Assembly: GCA_002399025.1 (NCBI GenBank)
Contig: DHCV01000041.1
Location: forward strand, 1-45,759
Length of the DNA: 45,759 nucleotides
Origin: Bacteroidales bacterium UBA4893
Lineage (GTDB): Bacteria > Bacteroidota > Bacteroidia > Bacteroidales > P3
Direction of reading: 5' to 3'
Below are positions 33,669 through 40,853 of this stretch, piece after piece (positions within the stretch are counted from its first letter, which is position 1; each line of letters opens with the position of its first letter). Under the pieces are notes generated by a model, which was not told the DNA's origin, did not search any database, and worked only from the letters and a program-made list of their open reading frames with translations. Both the position numbers and the translations under genes were made by a program.

Positions 33669-34391
33669 TTAATTCTCTTTTTGAGAAAGCAAATCGACAA
33701 TATGAATTGTCTTAATATTGATTTTATTCAAATCAATGTATGATTGCATGTGTAGTAGGCACGACTGGTCAGTGCTAACAATATATTCTGCACCTTCTGA
33801 AAGAGCCTGCTCTACCTTTTTTTGAGCCAAAGCCATAGAGACAGGTTCATTAAACAAGGTGAACATTCCTCCATAGCCACAGCAAAAATTATTTGTGTTA
33901 TGACTAACTATTTCTAAGCCCTTAACATTTTGAAGAAGAAGTTTAGTTTCCTCAACCAAATTATATTCGTTGAGAGAATGGCAGTTATGATGAATGGAAA
34001 CCTTGTGAGGAAAATAAGCTCCAACACCTAAGGTTTGGGTAATGTCAACCAAAAACTCTGTTATATCAACAATTTTCTCGTTTATATGTTTGTAGAGATT
34101 ATGGTTTGAAGTATTATGAAAAAGCTTTCCCATATTATTCTTAACAAAACCAATACAAGAAGTGGAGCAGCCAACAATATAGTTTCTTATCCCAAAATTA
34201 TTAATAAATTTCTCCCCAATTTCTTTTGCCTCCGACCAGTTTCCGTTATCATATAGAAGTCTTCCACAACAGGTTTGTTCGCTATTGTAAATGATTTTAT
34301 GACCAAGTCTTTCAAGCAATAGGATTAGGTTTTCTCCGGTTTGAGGAGTAAACTGATCAATGCAACAAGGAATAAAAACTTCTACATCCAT
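33669..34391 (-). CDS. LutA/YkgE-like (Fe-S)-binding CCG-domain protein
   Basis: A 240-residue protein with two CCG domains. The first has PCCIDQFTPQTG at its start and TCCGRLLYDNGNW at about 40-53; the second has HHNCHSLNEYNL and FCCGYGGMFTLF. This layout matches LutA/YkgE, subunits of L-lactate utilisation complexes; related CCG modules occur in heterodisulfide reductase HdrB and bind Fe-S clusters. No lutB or lutC neighbour is visible. It begins 25 bases after rnfE, in the place rnfA usually occupies. It might connect lactate or thiol redox to Rnf, but that is inference. Confidence 0.85.
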   Translation of the reverse strand: MDVEVFIPCCIDQFTPQTGENLILLLERLGHKIIYNSEQTCCGRLLYDNGNWSEAKEIGEKFINNFGIRNYIVGCSTSCIGFVKNNMGKLFHNTSNHNLYKHINEKIVDITEFLVDITQTLGVGAYFPHKVSIHHNCHSLNEYNLVEETKLLLQNVKGLEIVSHNTNNFCCGYGGMFTLFNEPVSMALAQKKVEQALSEGAEYIVSTDQSCLLHMQSYIDLNKINIKTIHIVDLLSQKEN

Positions 34392-34415
34392 TTCTTAATA
34401 TACTGTCTCAAGCGA

Positions 34416-35006
34416 TTAACTTTTTTTCTTGCTTAGTCGGTTTATTAGTGCAATTAGATAACCAAGAGTTATGAATGCACCTGGAGCTAAAACAAAGATT
34501 AGTATTCCGTCGTTATCGCCAATGAATTTTAAATTAAATATTGAACCAGACCCTAACATTTCTCTAACCCCACCCAATATGGTTAGGGCTAAGGTGAAGC
34601 CTAAACCCATTCCAATTCCATCAAACATTGAGTTTAAAACAGTATTCTTATTTGCAAATGCTTCCGCTCTTGCCAAAATCAAACAGTTTACAACAATTAG
34701 AGGAATATATATACCTAAACTTGCATAAAGTGCAGGAACATAGGCTTCCATTAGTAGTTGTACAATTGTTACGAACGAAGCAATAATGATTACGAAAGCT
34801 GGAATACGAACATTATCTGGGATAACATTCTTCAATGCTGCAATAACAACATTAGAACAAATTAGAACAAATGTTGTTGATAAGCCCATTCCCAAACCAT
34901 TGATTGCGGATGTTGTTGTTGCAAGAGTTGGACACATTCCAATTAAAAGGACAAATATTGGATTTTCCTTTAATATTCCGTTAAATAATATTTTAAATCT
35001 ATTCAT
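34416..35006 (-). CDS. rnfE: Rnf electron transport complex subunit E
   Basis: RnfE is an integral membrane subunit of the ion-pumping ferredoxin:NAD oxidoreductase. The start is the ATG at 35006 (MNRFKILFNG); an upstream start at 35054 would overlap rnfG. Six hydrophobic segments and the motifs LLIGMCPTLATTTSAINGLG (about 23-42), IPAFVIIIASFVTIVQLLM and LGIYIPLIVVNCLILARAEA identify RnfE rather than the related RnfA. The 196-residue length is normal. It follows rnfG by 13 bases and is followed by a LutA-like gene, not rnfA. Confidence 0.95.
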   Translation of the reverse strand: MNRFKILFNGILKENPIFVLLIGMCPTLATTTSAINGLGMGLSTTFVLICSNVVIAALKNVIPDNVRIPAFVIIIASFVTIVQLLMEAYVPALYASLGIYIPLIVVNCLILARAEAFANKNTVLNSMFDGIGMGLGFTLALTILGGVREMLGSGSIFNLKFIGDNDGILIFVLAPGAFITLGYLIALINRLSKKKS

Positions 35007-35019
35007 GGTTATTGGGGGA

Positions 35020-35610
35020 TTATTTTTGTTCTTGATATTTCTTAAATGCGTCAAAAGCAGATTTTACTGAAGATAGGAATGCTCTTGAAGAAATTGTTGA
35101 GGCAGTAATTGCATCAAAATCTCCTCCGTCTTTCTTAACAATAAAATTATCTTTGGTTGGATTCTTTCCTCTAATGTCTTGACTTCCTTTTGAAGTTTTG
35201 AACCAATCATTGATTTTTGAACCTAAGCCAGGAGTTTCGGAGGCAGCCAAAACAGTATAGTTAGAGATGGTTCCTTCTTTATCTAACCCTACCATAACCT
35301 CAATTTTGCCTGCATACCCATCATAAGAATAGGTCTTAACGGCAGCTCCAACTAATTCATCACCTTTTTGAGCAGGATAAATAATAAATGCATCTGGTTT
35401 ACCATCAAGTTTGATTTCAACTTCCTTTCCTATCTCTGCATCCTTAATTGGCAAAACTTCTTGAATTGCATCCTGTTGTTTTTTCAATTGAGCTTTTAGA
35501 ATTGGTTCTTTTGTCAATGAGAAACTTACTGCCAACACTGCTGAAGCTACAAAGGAAATAAGGCTTAAAGATAATAACATATTTTTTAATGAAGAATCTA
35601 ACTTTGCCAT
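35020..35610 (-). CDS. rnfG: Rnf electron transport complex subunit G (flavinylated)
   Basis: RnfG is a periplasm-facing subunit carrying covalent FMN. The flavin attachment site is in DAITASTISSRA, with the acceptor Thr172, the Bacteroidetes form of the S/T-G-A-T motif. The N-terminal helix (about 8-31) anchors it. The central FMN_bind domain includes AASETPGLGSKINDWF. Length 196 is normal. It lies between rnfD (32 bases) and rnfE (13 bases). Confidence 0.95.
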   Translation of the reverse strand: MAKLDSSLKNMLLSLSLISFVASAVLAVSFSLTKEPILKAQLKKQQDAIQEVLPIKDAEIGKEVEIKLDGKPDAFIIYPAQKGDELVGAAVKTYSYDGYAGKIEVMVGLDKEGTISNYTVLAASETPGLGSKINDWFKTSKGSQDIRGKNPTKDNFIVKKDGGDFDAITASTISSRAFLSSVKSAFDAFKKYQEQK

Positions 35611-35642
35611 ATTTGTATATTTTTCTTTTATTAAATTAAGTA

Positions 35643-36605
35643 CTAATATCCAAAACGTTTTGGAGAAGATATTTTATCAATAAGAGGTGTTACCGCATTC
35701 ATAATTAGAATTGCGAACGAGACCCCTTCAGGCATTGGTCCAAAACTTCTGAAAACAATTGTAAGGACTCCACATCCAAAACCAAAAATCAATTGACCCT
35801 TGTAGGTTATTGGCGAGGTTACCATATCGGTTGCCATAAATATTGCTCCAAGTAGCATACCTCCTGCTAATAGTTGGTAGGTTGGATGAATAAATTCTGA
35901 AGGGTCAACCAACCAAAGTATAAGTGCAAATACTCCAGCTGTTGTCAGATATGAAACAGGAATATGCCAGGTTATAACCTTTCTGAATAACATGATTAAT
36001 CCTCCAATTATCAATGCAATTGCCGAAACCTCACCCAAACTTCCTCCTGTTGCACCAATAAACATATTCCATAAATTAACTGCCTCACCATTTTTCAAAG
36101 CCAATAGAGGAGTTGGACCAGAAAGAGCATCAGTTATTGAAGAACCAAACATAGGTTTTGGAATTGGCCAATCGCTCATTGCAACCTTTGAAGGGAAAGA
36201 AATAAAAAGAAATACCCTACCAACCAAGGCTGGGTTAAATGGATTTTTCCCTAATCCTCCATAAGACATCTTTGCAACTCCAATTGCTACCAATGCTCCA
36301 ATCCCAACTATCCATAAAGGGACATTTGATGGGAGATTGAATGCAAGTAGGACACCAGTAATGATTGCTGAGCCATCAGAAATTGTTGTTTTGGTTTTTA
36401 AAATGTATTTTTGAATTAACCACTCAAAACCAACACAAAAAACAACCGAGGCTAAGGTTACAACTAAAGCATCAAAGCCAAAATAATATATACTTACCAA
36501 TAGGGCTGGTAAAAGTGCAATTATTACAGTCCACATAATTTTCTTTGTGGTTTGATTGCTTTGCACATGAGGTGAACCTGAAACAGTTAGTAATGCCATT
36601 TTCAA
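35643..36605 (-). CDS. rnfD: Rnf electron transport complex subunit D (flavinylated)
   Basis: RnfD is a polytopic subunit with a covalently bound FMN. Its 320 residues contain about nine transmembrane helices and the typical start SGSPHVQSNQTTKKIMW. The flavin acceptor is Thr165 in LSGPTPLLAL; most family members have SGAT at this place, so Pro164 is a small variation. GGLGKNPFNPALVGRVFLFI and MATDMVTSPITYKGQLIFGF are hallmark blocks. It follows the unknown secreted gene by 13 bases. Confidence 0.95.
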   Translation of the reverse strand: MKMALLTVSGSPHVQSNQTTKKIMWTVIIALLPALLVSIYYFGFDALVVTLASVVFCVGFEWLIQKYILKTKTTISDGSAIITGVLLAFNLPSNVPLWIVGIGALVAIGVAKMSYGGLGKNPFNPALVGRVFLFISFPSKVAMSDWPIPKPMFGSSITDALSGPTPLLALKNGEAVNLWNMFIGATGGSLGEVSAIALIIGGLIMLFRKVITWHIPVSYLTTAGVFALILWLVDPSEFIHPTYQLLAGGMLLGAIFMATDMVTSPITYKGQLIFGFGCGVLTIVFRSFGPMPEGVSFAILIMNAVTPLIDKISSPKRFGY

Positions 36606-36618
36606 TATTTTTTATTAT

Positions 36619-37227
36619 TTATCTTCTATTCTTTCCTTTGGAATCTAAATAAGACTTGGTGGAACGAATAATTTCTAAGTATTTAATTTTATATTTTAAT
36701 TCAAAATCTTCTGTCATACAAAAAGTAGTTATGGAAATAACCCGATTAAACATCTTAATAAAGTAGAAAAAACTTGTTGCCTCTTCCTGTCCAACATTAA
36801 AATTCGCAATAAACCAAATTGCATCATTTCCATTTATCTTCTCTTTGCCCTCCTTGATTATTGAAAAACCATCAAAGTATTCTGTTAAATCAGCAGAAAG
36901 AAAGTTTTTCTCAACAAATTCTTCCAAATCCCCTTCATCCCAACGACTTGGAGTAAATTGTATCTTTTCTTCAAAAACATGCTCTGCTTCTTCATCTAAA
37001 TCTGACTCAATATCCTCATCTGAATAATTATCAACTATTATTTCTTTGGGAAATGGAGGATATAAAGTAATCTCTCCGTCTTGCCCTTGTTCCAAATCCC
37101 ATTGGTCAGGGAAAGTTATAACAAAATCATTTAGCTTATCAGTATATATTTCTTTCTCTTCTTGTTGAGCAAAAACATTTGCAGAACAAAAAAACAAAGA
37201 AATTAATATAAGTTTGAATGACTTCAT
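36619..37227 (-). CDS. Unknown secreted protein inside the rnf operon
   Basis: A 202-residue protein with a clear signal peptide (MKSFKLILISLFFCSANVFA) and an acidic mature part. Residues 27-60 (YTDKLNDFVITFPDQWDLEQ) and the following two-layer pattern resemble PsbP/DcrB-like folds, which begin with such an xFxIxFPxxW strand. There is no Cys pair or cofactor motif. It lies between rnfC (19 bases) and rnfD (13 bases) on the same strand, so it should be co-expressed with the Rnf complex. It could be an assembly factor or an accessory periplasmic subunit. No function can be assigned. Confidence 0.65.
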   Translation of the reverse strand: MKSFKLILISLFFCSANVFAQQEEKEIYTDKLNDFVITFPDQWDLEQGQDGEITLYPPFPKEIIVDNYSDEDIESDLDEEAEHVFEEKIQFTPSRWDEGDLEEFVEKNFLSADLTEYFDGFSIIKEGKEKINGNDAIWFIANFNVGQEEATSFFYFIKMFNRVISITTFCMTEDFELKYKIKYLEIIRSTKSYLDSKGKNRR

Positions 37228-37246
37228 TATTAAATTATTTTGAATA

Positions 37247-38578
37247 TTATTTTTGAGCTCTTTGACGGCGCAAATCTCCTATATGATTCTTTGATACCCT
37301 AATCAAATCCAACAAAGGTCTTCCTGCTGGACAAGTGTAAAGACATGAACCACACTCAATACAATCCATTGCATAGGTTTTCTCAGTGTCTTCCCAAAGT
37401 CGATTTTCAGCTAATTGAGCAATCTTAATTGGTTCTAAGCCCATTGGACAAACAGTAATACATTTTCCGCAACGCAAACAGTTTGTTTCTTCCTTCCTTA
37501 AAGATTCTTTTTCTGACATTAGAAGAAGGGCAGAGGTTGTCTTAACAGTTGGTGCAGACAAATCAGAAATGGCTTTTCCCATCATTGGTCCTCCACTAAT
37601 AACCTTTCCAGTATCTTGAGGCAACCCTCCACAATAATCTATTACAGATTGAATGGGTGTTCCAACCCTAACCAATAAGTTCTTTCTTTCCTTAACATTC
37701 TTCCCTGTAAGGGTTAGAATATTCTGAACTAATGGCATATTTTTTTGAACTGCATAGTAAACAGCTTGGGTAGTTCCAATATTATTTACAACACAACCTA
37801 CCTCTATTGGGAGTTTTCCACTTGGTACCTCACGTTTGGTAAGTGCATAAATAAGTTGCTTTTCTGCTCCTTGAGGATATTTTGTCTTTAATGGAACAAT
37901 CTCAATACCCTTATAATTCTTTGCTAAATTAGTTAAATTCTTAATCGCCTCTGGTTTGTTTGATTCAACTCCAACCAATGCTTTTTCAACGTTTAATGCC
38001 TTTTTCAATATCTCTATCCCTATCAAACATTCCTCTGCCTTTTCTTTCATTAATCTATAATCGGATGTTAGATAAGGTTCACACTCAACTGCATTAATTA
38101 TTAAATAGTCTGCCTTCTTGCCTTGAGGAAGCATATATTTTATATGTGTTGGAAAGGCTGCACCTCCTAAGCCTACAACTCCCATTTCCTTAATCTTATC
38201 AATAATTTGATTGGAGTCAAGCTTGATTTCTCTTATTATTTCTGTTGAAGTATCTATCCCTTCCAACCATTCATCTCCATCAACATCTATATATAGTGCT
38301 TGCTTCTTATATCCTGTAAAATCTGTTGCAAAATCTATCTTGGTTATTGTTCCTGAATATGGTGAATGAGTGTTGGCACAAATAAACTGCTCTGCCTTTG
38401 CAATAAGCTGTCCTGCCTTAACCTTGTCTCCTTTTTGAACAACTAAGGTTGAAGGAGCTCCCAAATGCTGTGAAACAAAAACAACTGCTTGCTTTGGCAA
38501 TGGGAAAACTTCTATTGTAGAATCATTGGTTAACTTATTTTCTTGAGGGTGAACTCCACCTTTTTTGAATGTTTTCAT
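37247..38578 (-). CDS. rnfC: Rnf electron transport complex subunit C
   Basis: RnfC is the peripheral NADH-binding subunit with FMN and two [4Fe-4S] clusters. The N-terminus KTFKKGGVHPQENK and the biotinyl-like fold (PLPKQAVVFVSQHLGAPS) match. The nucleotide/SLBB part has MGVVGLGGAAFPTHIKYMLP (132-151) and INAVECEPYLTSDYRLM. Cluster ligands are Cys367, 370, 373, 377 (CLRCGKCITVCP) and Cys406, 409, 412, 416 (CIECGSCLYTCP). Length 443 is typical. It follows rnfB by 20 bases. Confidence 0.96.
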   Translation of the reverse strand: MKTFKKGGVHPQENKLTNDSTIEVFPLPKQAVVFVSQHLGAPSTLVVQKGDKVKAGQLIAKAEQFICANTHSPYSGTITKIDFATDFTGYKKQALYIDVDGDEWLEGIDTSTEIIREIKLDSNQIIDKIKEMGVVGLGGAAFPTHIKYMLPQGKKADYLIINAVECEPYLTSDYRLMKEKAEECLIGIEILKKALNVEKALVGVESNKPEAIKNLTNLAKNYKGIEIVPLKTKYPQGAEKQLIYALTKREVPSGKLPIEVGCVVNNIGTTQAVYYAVQKNMPLVQNILTLTGKNVKERKNLLVRVGTPIQSVIDYCGGLPQDTGKVISGGPMMGKAISDLSAPTVKTTSALLLMSEKESLRKEETNCLRCGKCITVCPMGLEPIKIAQLAENRLWEDTEKTYAMDCIECGSCLYTCPAGRPLLDLIRVSKNHIGDLRRQRAQK

Positions 38579-38598
38579 GGTTATTTATTGTTTCTGAA

Positions 38599-39462
38599 TT
38601 AATTTTGAATAGCTTCTGCTTGTTCTACCACTTGTTTTTCCTTTCTTGTAGGAAAATTAATCTCATGAATGGCTCCTGTTGGACATTCTGGAGCACATTT
38701 GCGACAAAGCCTACATTTCTTGAAATCTATATATGCAAGATTATTCTCGATCTTAATTGCATCAAACTCACATACCTTTTCGCATTTGCCACAACCAATA
38801 CAAGCTACATTACAATTCTTCTTTGCTGGTCCGCCTTTTTCAGTATTTACACAGCTAACAAAAATTCTCCTATTCTTAATTCCTTTTTTCCTCAGTTCAA
38901 TAATATGTCTTGGGCATTCCTTAACGCAAAGTCCACAAGCAACACATTTTTCTTCATCAACCACTGGTAATCCTGTTTTGGTATCTATCTTAATGGCATC
39001 GAAAGCACAAACTCCAACACAATTACCTAAACCTAAGCAACCATTAGGGCAACCTCCTTGAGAAGACATATTAAGATGTGCGTAGAGGCAGTCCTGAACT
39101 CCATCATAAACCACCTTTGAAGTTGTATTTACCTTCCCTCCATTACAACGAACAACCGCAATTAATGGATCAGCTTTGCTTGCTTCCAATCCTAATATTT
39201 CAGCAATTTCAGCAGCAACCTTATCTCCTCCAACCGGACAACGAAGCCCATCAAGCGAGCCTGCATTTACAATACCCTCTGCAAGTGCACGGCATCCCGT
39301 ATAACCACAACCACCACAATTTGCACCAGGAAGTTTGTCAGCAATTAAATCAATTCGAGGATCTTCCACAACCTTAAATTTTTGAGCTACAAAATAGAGG
39401 ATAACAGCAGCTATACCACCTGTTAATACTAAGACCAAAACAGAGTAAATAATAATTGACAT
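38599..39462 (-). CDS. rnfB: Rnf electron transport complex subunit B
   Basis: RnfB is the ferredoxin-oxidising subunit. It begins with one membrane anchor (4-25) and the Fe-S domain with Cys49, Cys52, Cys57 and Cys75 (ANCGGCGYTGC ... CPVGG). Further clusters have the motifs CPNGCLGLGNCVGVC, CVACGLCVKECP (173-183), CIGCGKCEKVCE (221-232) and CRLCRKCAPECP (250-261). The 287 residues give a long RnfB of the Bacteroidetes/Clostridia type. It is the first gene of the rnf operon, with a -7 box 38 bases upstream. Confidence 0.96.
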   Translation of the reverse strand: MSIIIYSVLVLVLTGGIAAVILYFVAQKFKVVEDPRIDLIADKLPGANCGGCGYTGCRALAEGIVNAGSLDGLRCPVGGDKVAAEIAEILGLEASKADPLIAVVRCNGGKVNTTSKVVYDGVQDCLYAHLNMSSQGGCPNGCLGLGNCVGVCAFDAIKIDTKTGLPVVDEEKCVACGLCVKECPRHIIELRKKGIKNRRIFVSCVNTEKGGPAKKNCNVACIGCGKCEKVCEFDAIKIENNLAYIDFKKCRLCRKCAPECPTGAIHEINFPTRKEKQVVEQAEAIQN

Positions 39463-39500
39463 AATAATTTAAACTTAGTTTTCTTTAAAATTACAACCTA

Positions 39501-39508
39501 CAAAAGTA
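39501..39508 (-). promoter_or_regulatory. Bacteroidetes-type -7 box for the rnf operon
   Basis: The minus strand reads TACTTTTG, a full TAnnTTTG match, giving a leader of roughly 32 bases to the rnfB ATG at 39462. No -33 match was seen. Confidence 0.45.
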
Positions 39509-39634
39509 CGATAAAAAAACAATATCAGTAAATTTTTGCTTCAAAAAGGTACTTTACATAGCCTAAATTATCTATTTATAGATATTTCCATCAGTTTTTT
39601 AACTCAATAAATCTGCAAACAAAGTTTGGCAAAA

Positions 39635-39739
39635 AATAAGTCCTATCTTTATAAAATTTTCTCTGACATAAATTAATTTATTTCAGAGATAATTTTTATT
39701 AAGTCTTATTTAATTTTTCTGTCTTTGAAATAAATTGAA
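39635..39739. repeat. Degenerate 21-bp periodic repeats in the rnf-hyd spacer
   Basis: Two clearly related units, AATAAGTCCTATC (39635) and ATTAAGTCTTATT (39698), are exactly 63 bases (three periods) apart; the second matches the reverse complement of the units at 31572-31613. Intermediate units are more degraded. This places the region in the same repeat family as the other 21-bp arrays but in inverse orientation. Confidence 0.5.
39661..39688. promoter_or_regulatory. 28-base near-perfect dyad in the rnf-hyd spacer
   Basis: Thirteen of fourteen base pairs are complementary around a centre at 39674/39675 (CTCTGA outer arms, ATAAATT inner arms, one C/T mismatch). The dyad lies about 200 bases upstream of rnfB and 650 bases upstream of hydC, and could bind a dimeric regulator or form a hairpin. 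It also sits within the periodic repeats. Confidence 0.45.
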
Positions 39740-39980
39740 AACATATGGAATTTTCTTGTACTTACGTAAAGCTTTTATTTTGGAGATTGTGGTTGGAGTA
39801 AAAAATAACAAAAAAAAGACCTATTGAGCAAAAAGTTAACTAAAGATTTTTTATTCTTCCAACAGCACTATGGCATTGTCTTGAGAAAAAATCCTTATAT
39901 AAATATTTTACAATCATTGTTTGAATAGATTTATACTTCGTTTAGTAAGAAAAAACTTGTTTAGTATCATCAATTTGAGG

Positions 39981-40025
39981 AGTGCGGGTTAATACATCTA
40001 GCATAACAGATACATATCAACGCAC
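39981..40025. repeat. Imperfect hairpin related to the element at 201-246
   Basis: It starts AGTGCGGG, like the clpP-downstream element, and ends in GATACATATCAACGCAC. The outer five base pairs and several inner blocks pair, with two or three bulges. It may be a decayed second copy of the same element. Confidence 0.4.
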
Positions 40026-40292
40026 AACAGAATCAATTTAAGTATTTTTTTGCTGCATCTTTCCTTAGATTCTTATTTACATTAATACCTACTATTAAAT
40101 AAAGAATTTATTTAATTATTAAATCATTGTCTTTCAGCTAATATACATTGATACTTACTATTTTTTTTATTAATTTTCTTGCATAAATCAATAAAATAAT
40201 GTATTATTGAACCCTCAATTATAATACTCTGATAAGCATAGATGTTAGGAAAAATATAGAACAATAAAACAATTAACATAATAATTAACCCT

Positions 40293-40319
40293 GAACTTTA
40301 AGCTTTTTTCTTAAAGTTC
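40293..40319 (+). promoter_or_regulatory. Hairpin immediately upstream of hydC
   Basis: A perfect 10-bp stem (40293-40302 with 40310-40319) and a 7-base T-rich loop, followed by TTTT and the Shine-Dalgarno sequence AAGGAGG at 40328-40334. It could act as an attenuator, an RNA stabiliser or a leader element of hydC. Confidence 0.55.
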
Positions 40320-40341
40320 TTTTAAAAAAGGAGGTTCATCT

Positions 40342-40836
40342 ATGAACGAAATCCAATCAAGTAATTGCTGCGAAAATAATAATCTCAGCAAATTAGAGCA
40401 GATTGAGAGTGTGATTGATTTGTATAAGGCTAAACCAAGCAATTTAATCCAAATCCTTCATGCTTCTCAACAAATTTATGGCTACTTGCCTCTTGAAATT
40501 CAAGAATTCATTGCTTCAAAAATGAAAATGCCAGTAAGCGAAATTTCAGGTGTTGTTTCTTTCTATTCTTTTTTCTCCACTAAACCAAGGGGCGAACATA
40601 CAATTTTAGTTTGTATGGGAACGGCTTGCTATGTTAGGGGAGGTAAAAAATTGGTTGACGAGTTGCAAAAACAACTTGCAATTGAAATTGGAGACACTAC
40701 TGAAGATGGAAAATTCACTTTAGAGATAGCAAGATGTATTGGAGCATGTGGCTTAGCTCCTGCAATGATGATTGACAAAACAGTTTACAAGTCAGTCAAC
40801 CCAAACAAACTTAAGTCCATTTTAGCTAAATATTAA
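40342..40836 (+). CDS. hydC: Bifurcating [FeFe]-hydrogenase subunit C (NuoE-like)
   Basis: HydC is a 164-residue thioredoxin-like [2Fe-2S] protein of the NuoE family. The cluster ligands are Cys91 and Cys96 (VCMGTACYVRGG) and Cys132 and Cys136 (RCIGACGLAPAMMI). The N-terminal helical part includes SNLIQILHASQQIYGYLP and ISGVVSFYSFF. It transfers electrons within the hydrogenase that oxidises NADH and reduced ferredoxin together. A strong Shine-Dalgarno sequence (AAGGAGG, seven bases before the ATG) is unusual in this window. It precedes hydB by 17 bases. Confidence 0.95.
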   Translation: MNEIQSSNCCENNNLSKLEQIESVIDLYKAKPSNLIQILHASQQIYGYLPLEIQEFIASKMKMPVSEISGVVSFYSFFSTKPRGEHTILVCMGTACYVRGGKKLVDELQKQLAIEIGDTTEDGKFTLEIARCIGACGLAPAMMIDKTVYKSVNPNKLKSILAKY

Positions 40837-40853
40837 AAAAGGAGGAATAGGAT

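Larger units (their letters stand above)
39509..40290. other. Long divergent intergenic region between rnf and hyd operons
   Basis: The whole gap between the divergent starts is 879 bases of AT-rich DNA. It holds a near-perfect 28-base dyad (39661-39688), a run of 21-bp periodic repeats (39635-39739), an imperfect hairpin (39981-40025) and no credible gene. No clear plus-strand promoter box for hyd was found. Confidence 0.6.

Noticed and set aside
34416..35006. Assignment of this gene as rnfA
   Set aside because: The GMCPTLATTTSAINGLG and LGIYIPLIVVNCLILARAEA blocks are RnfE-type, not RnfA-type.
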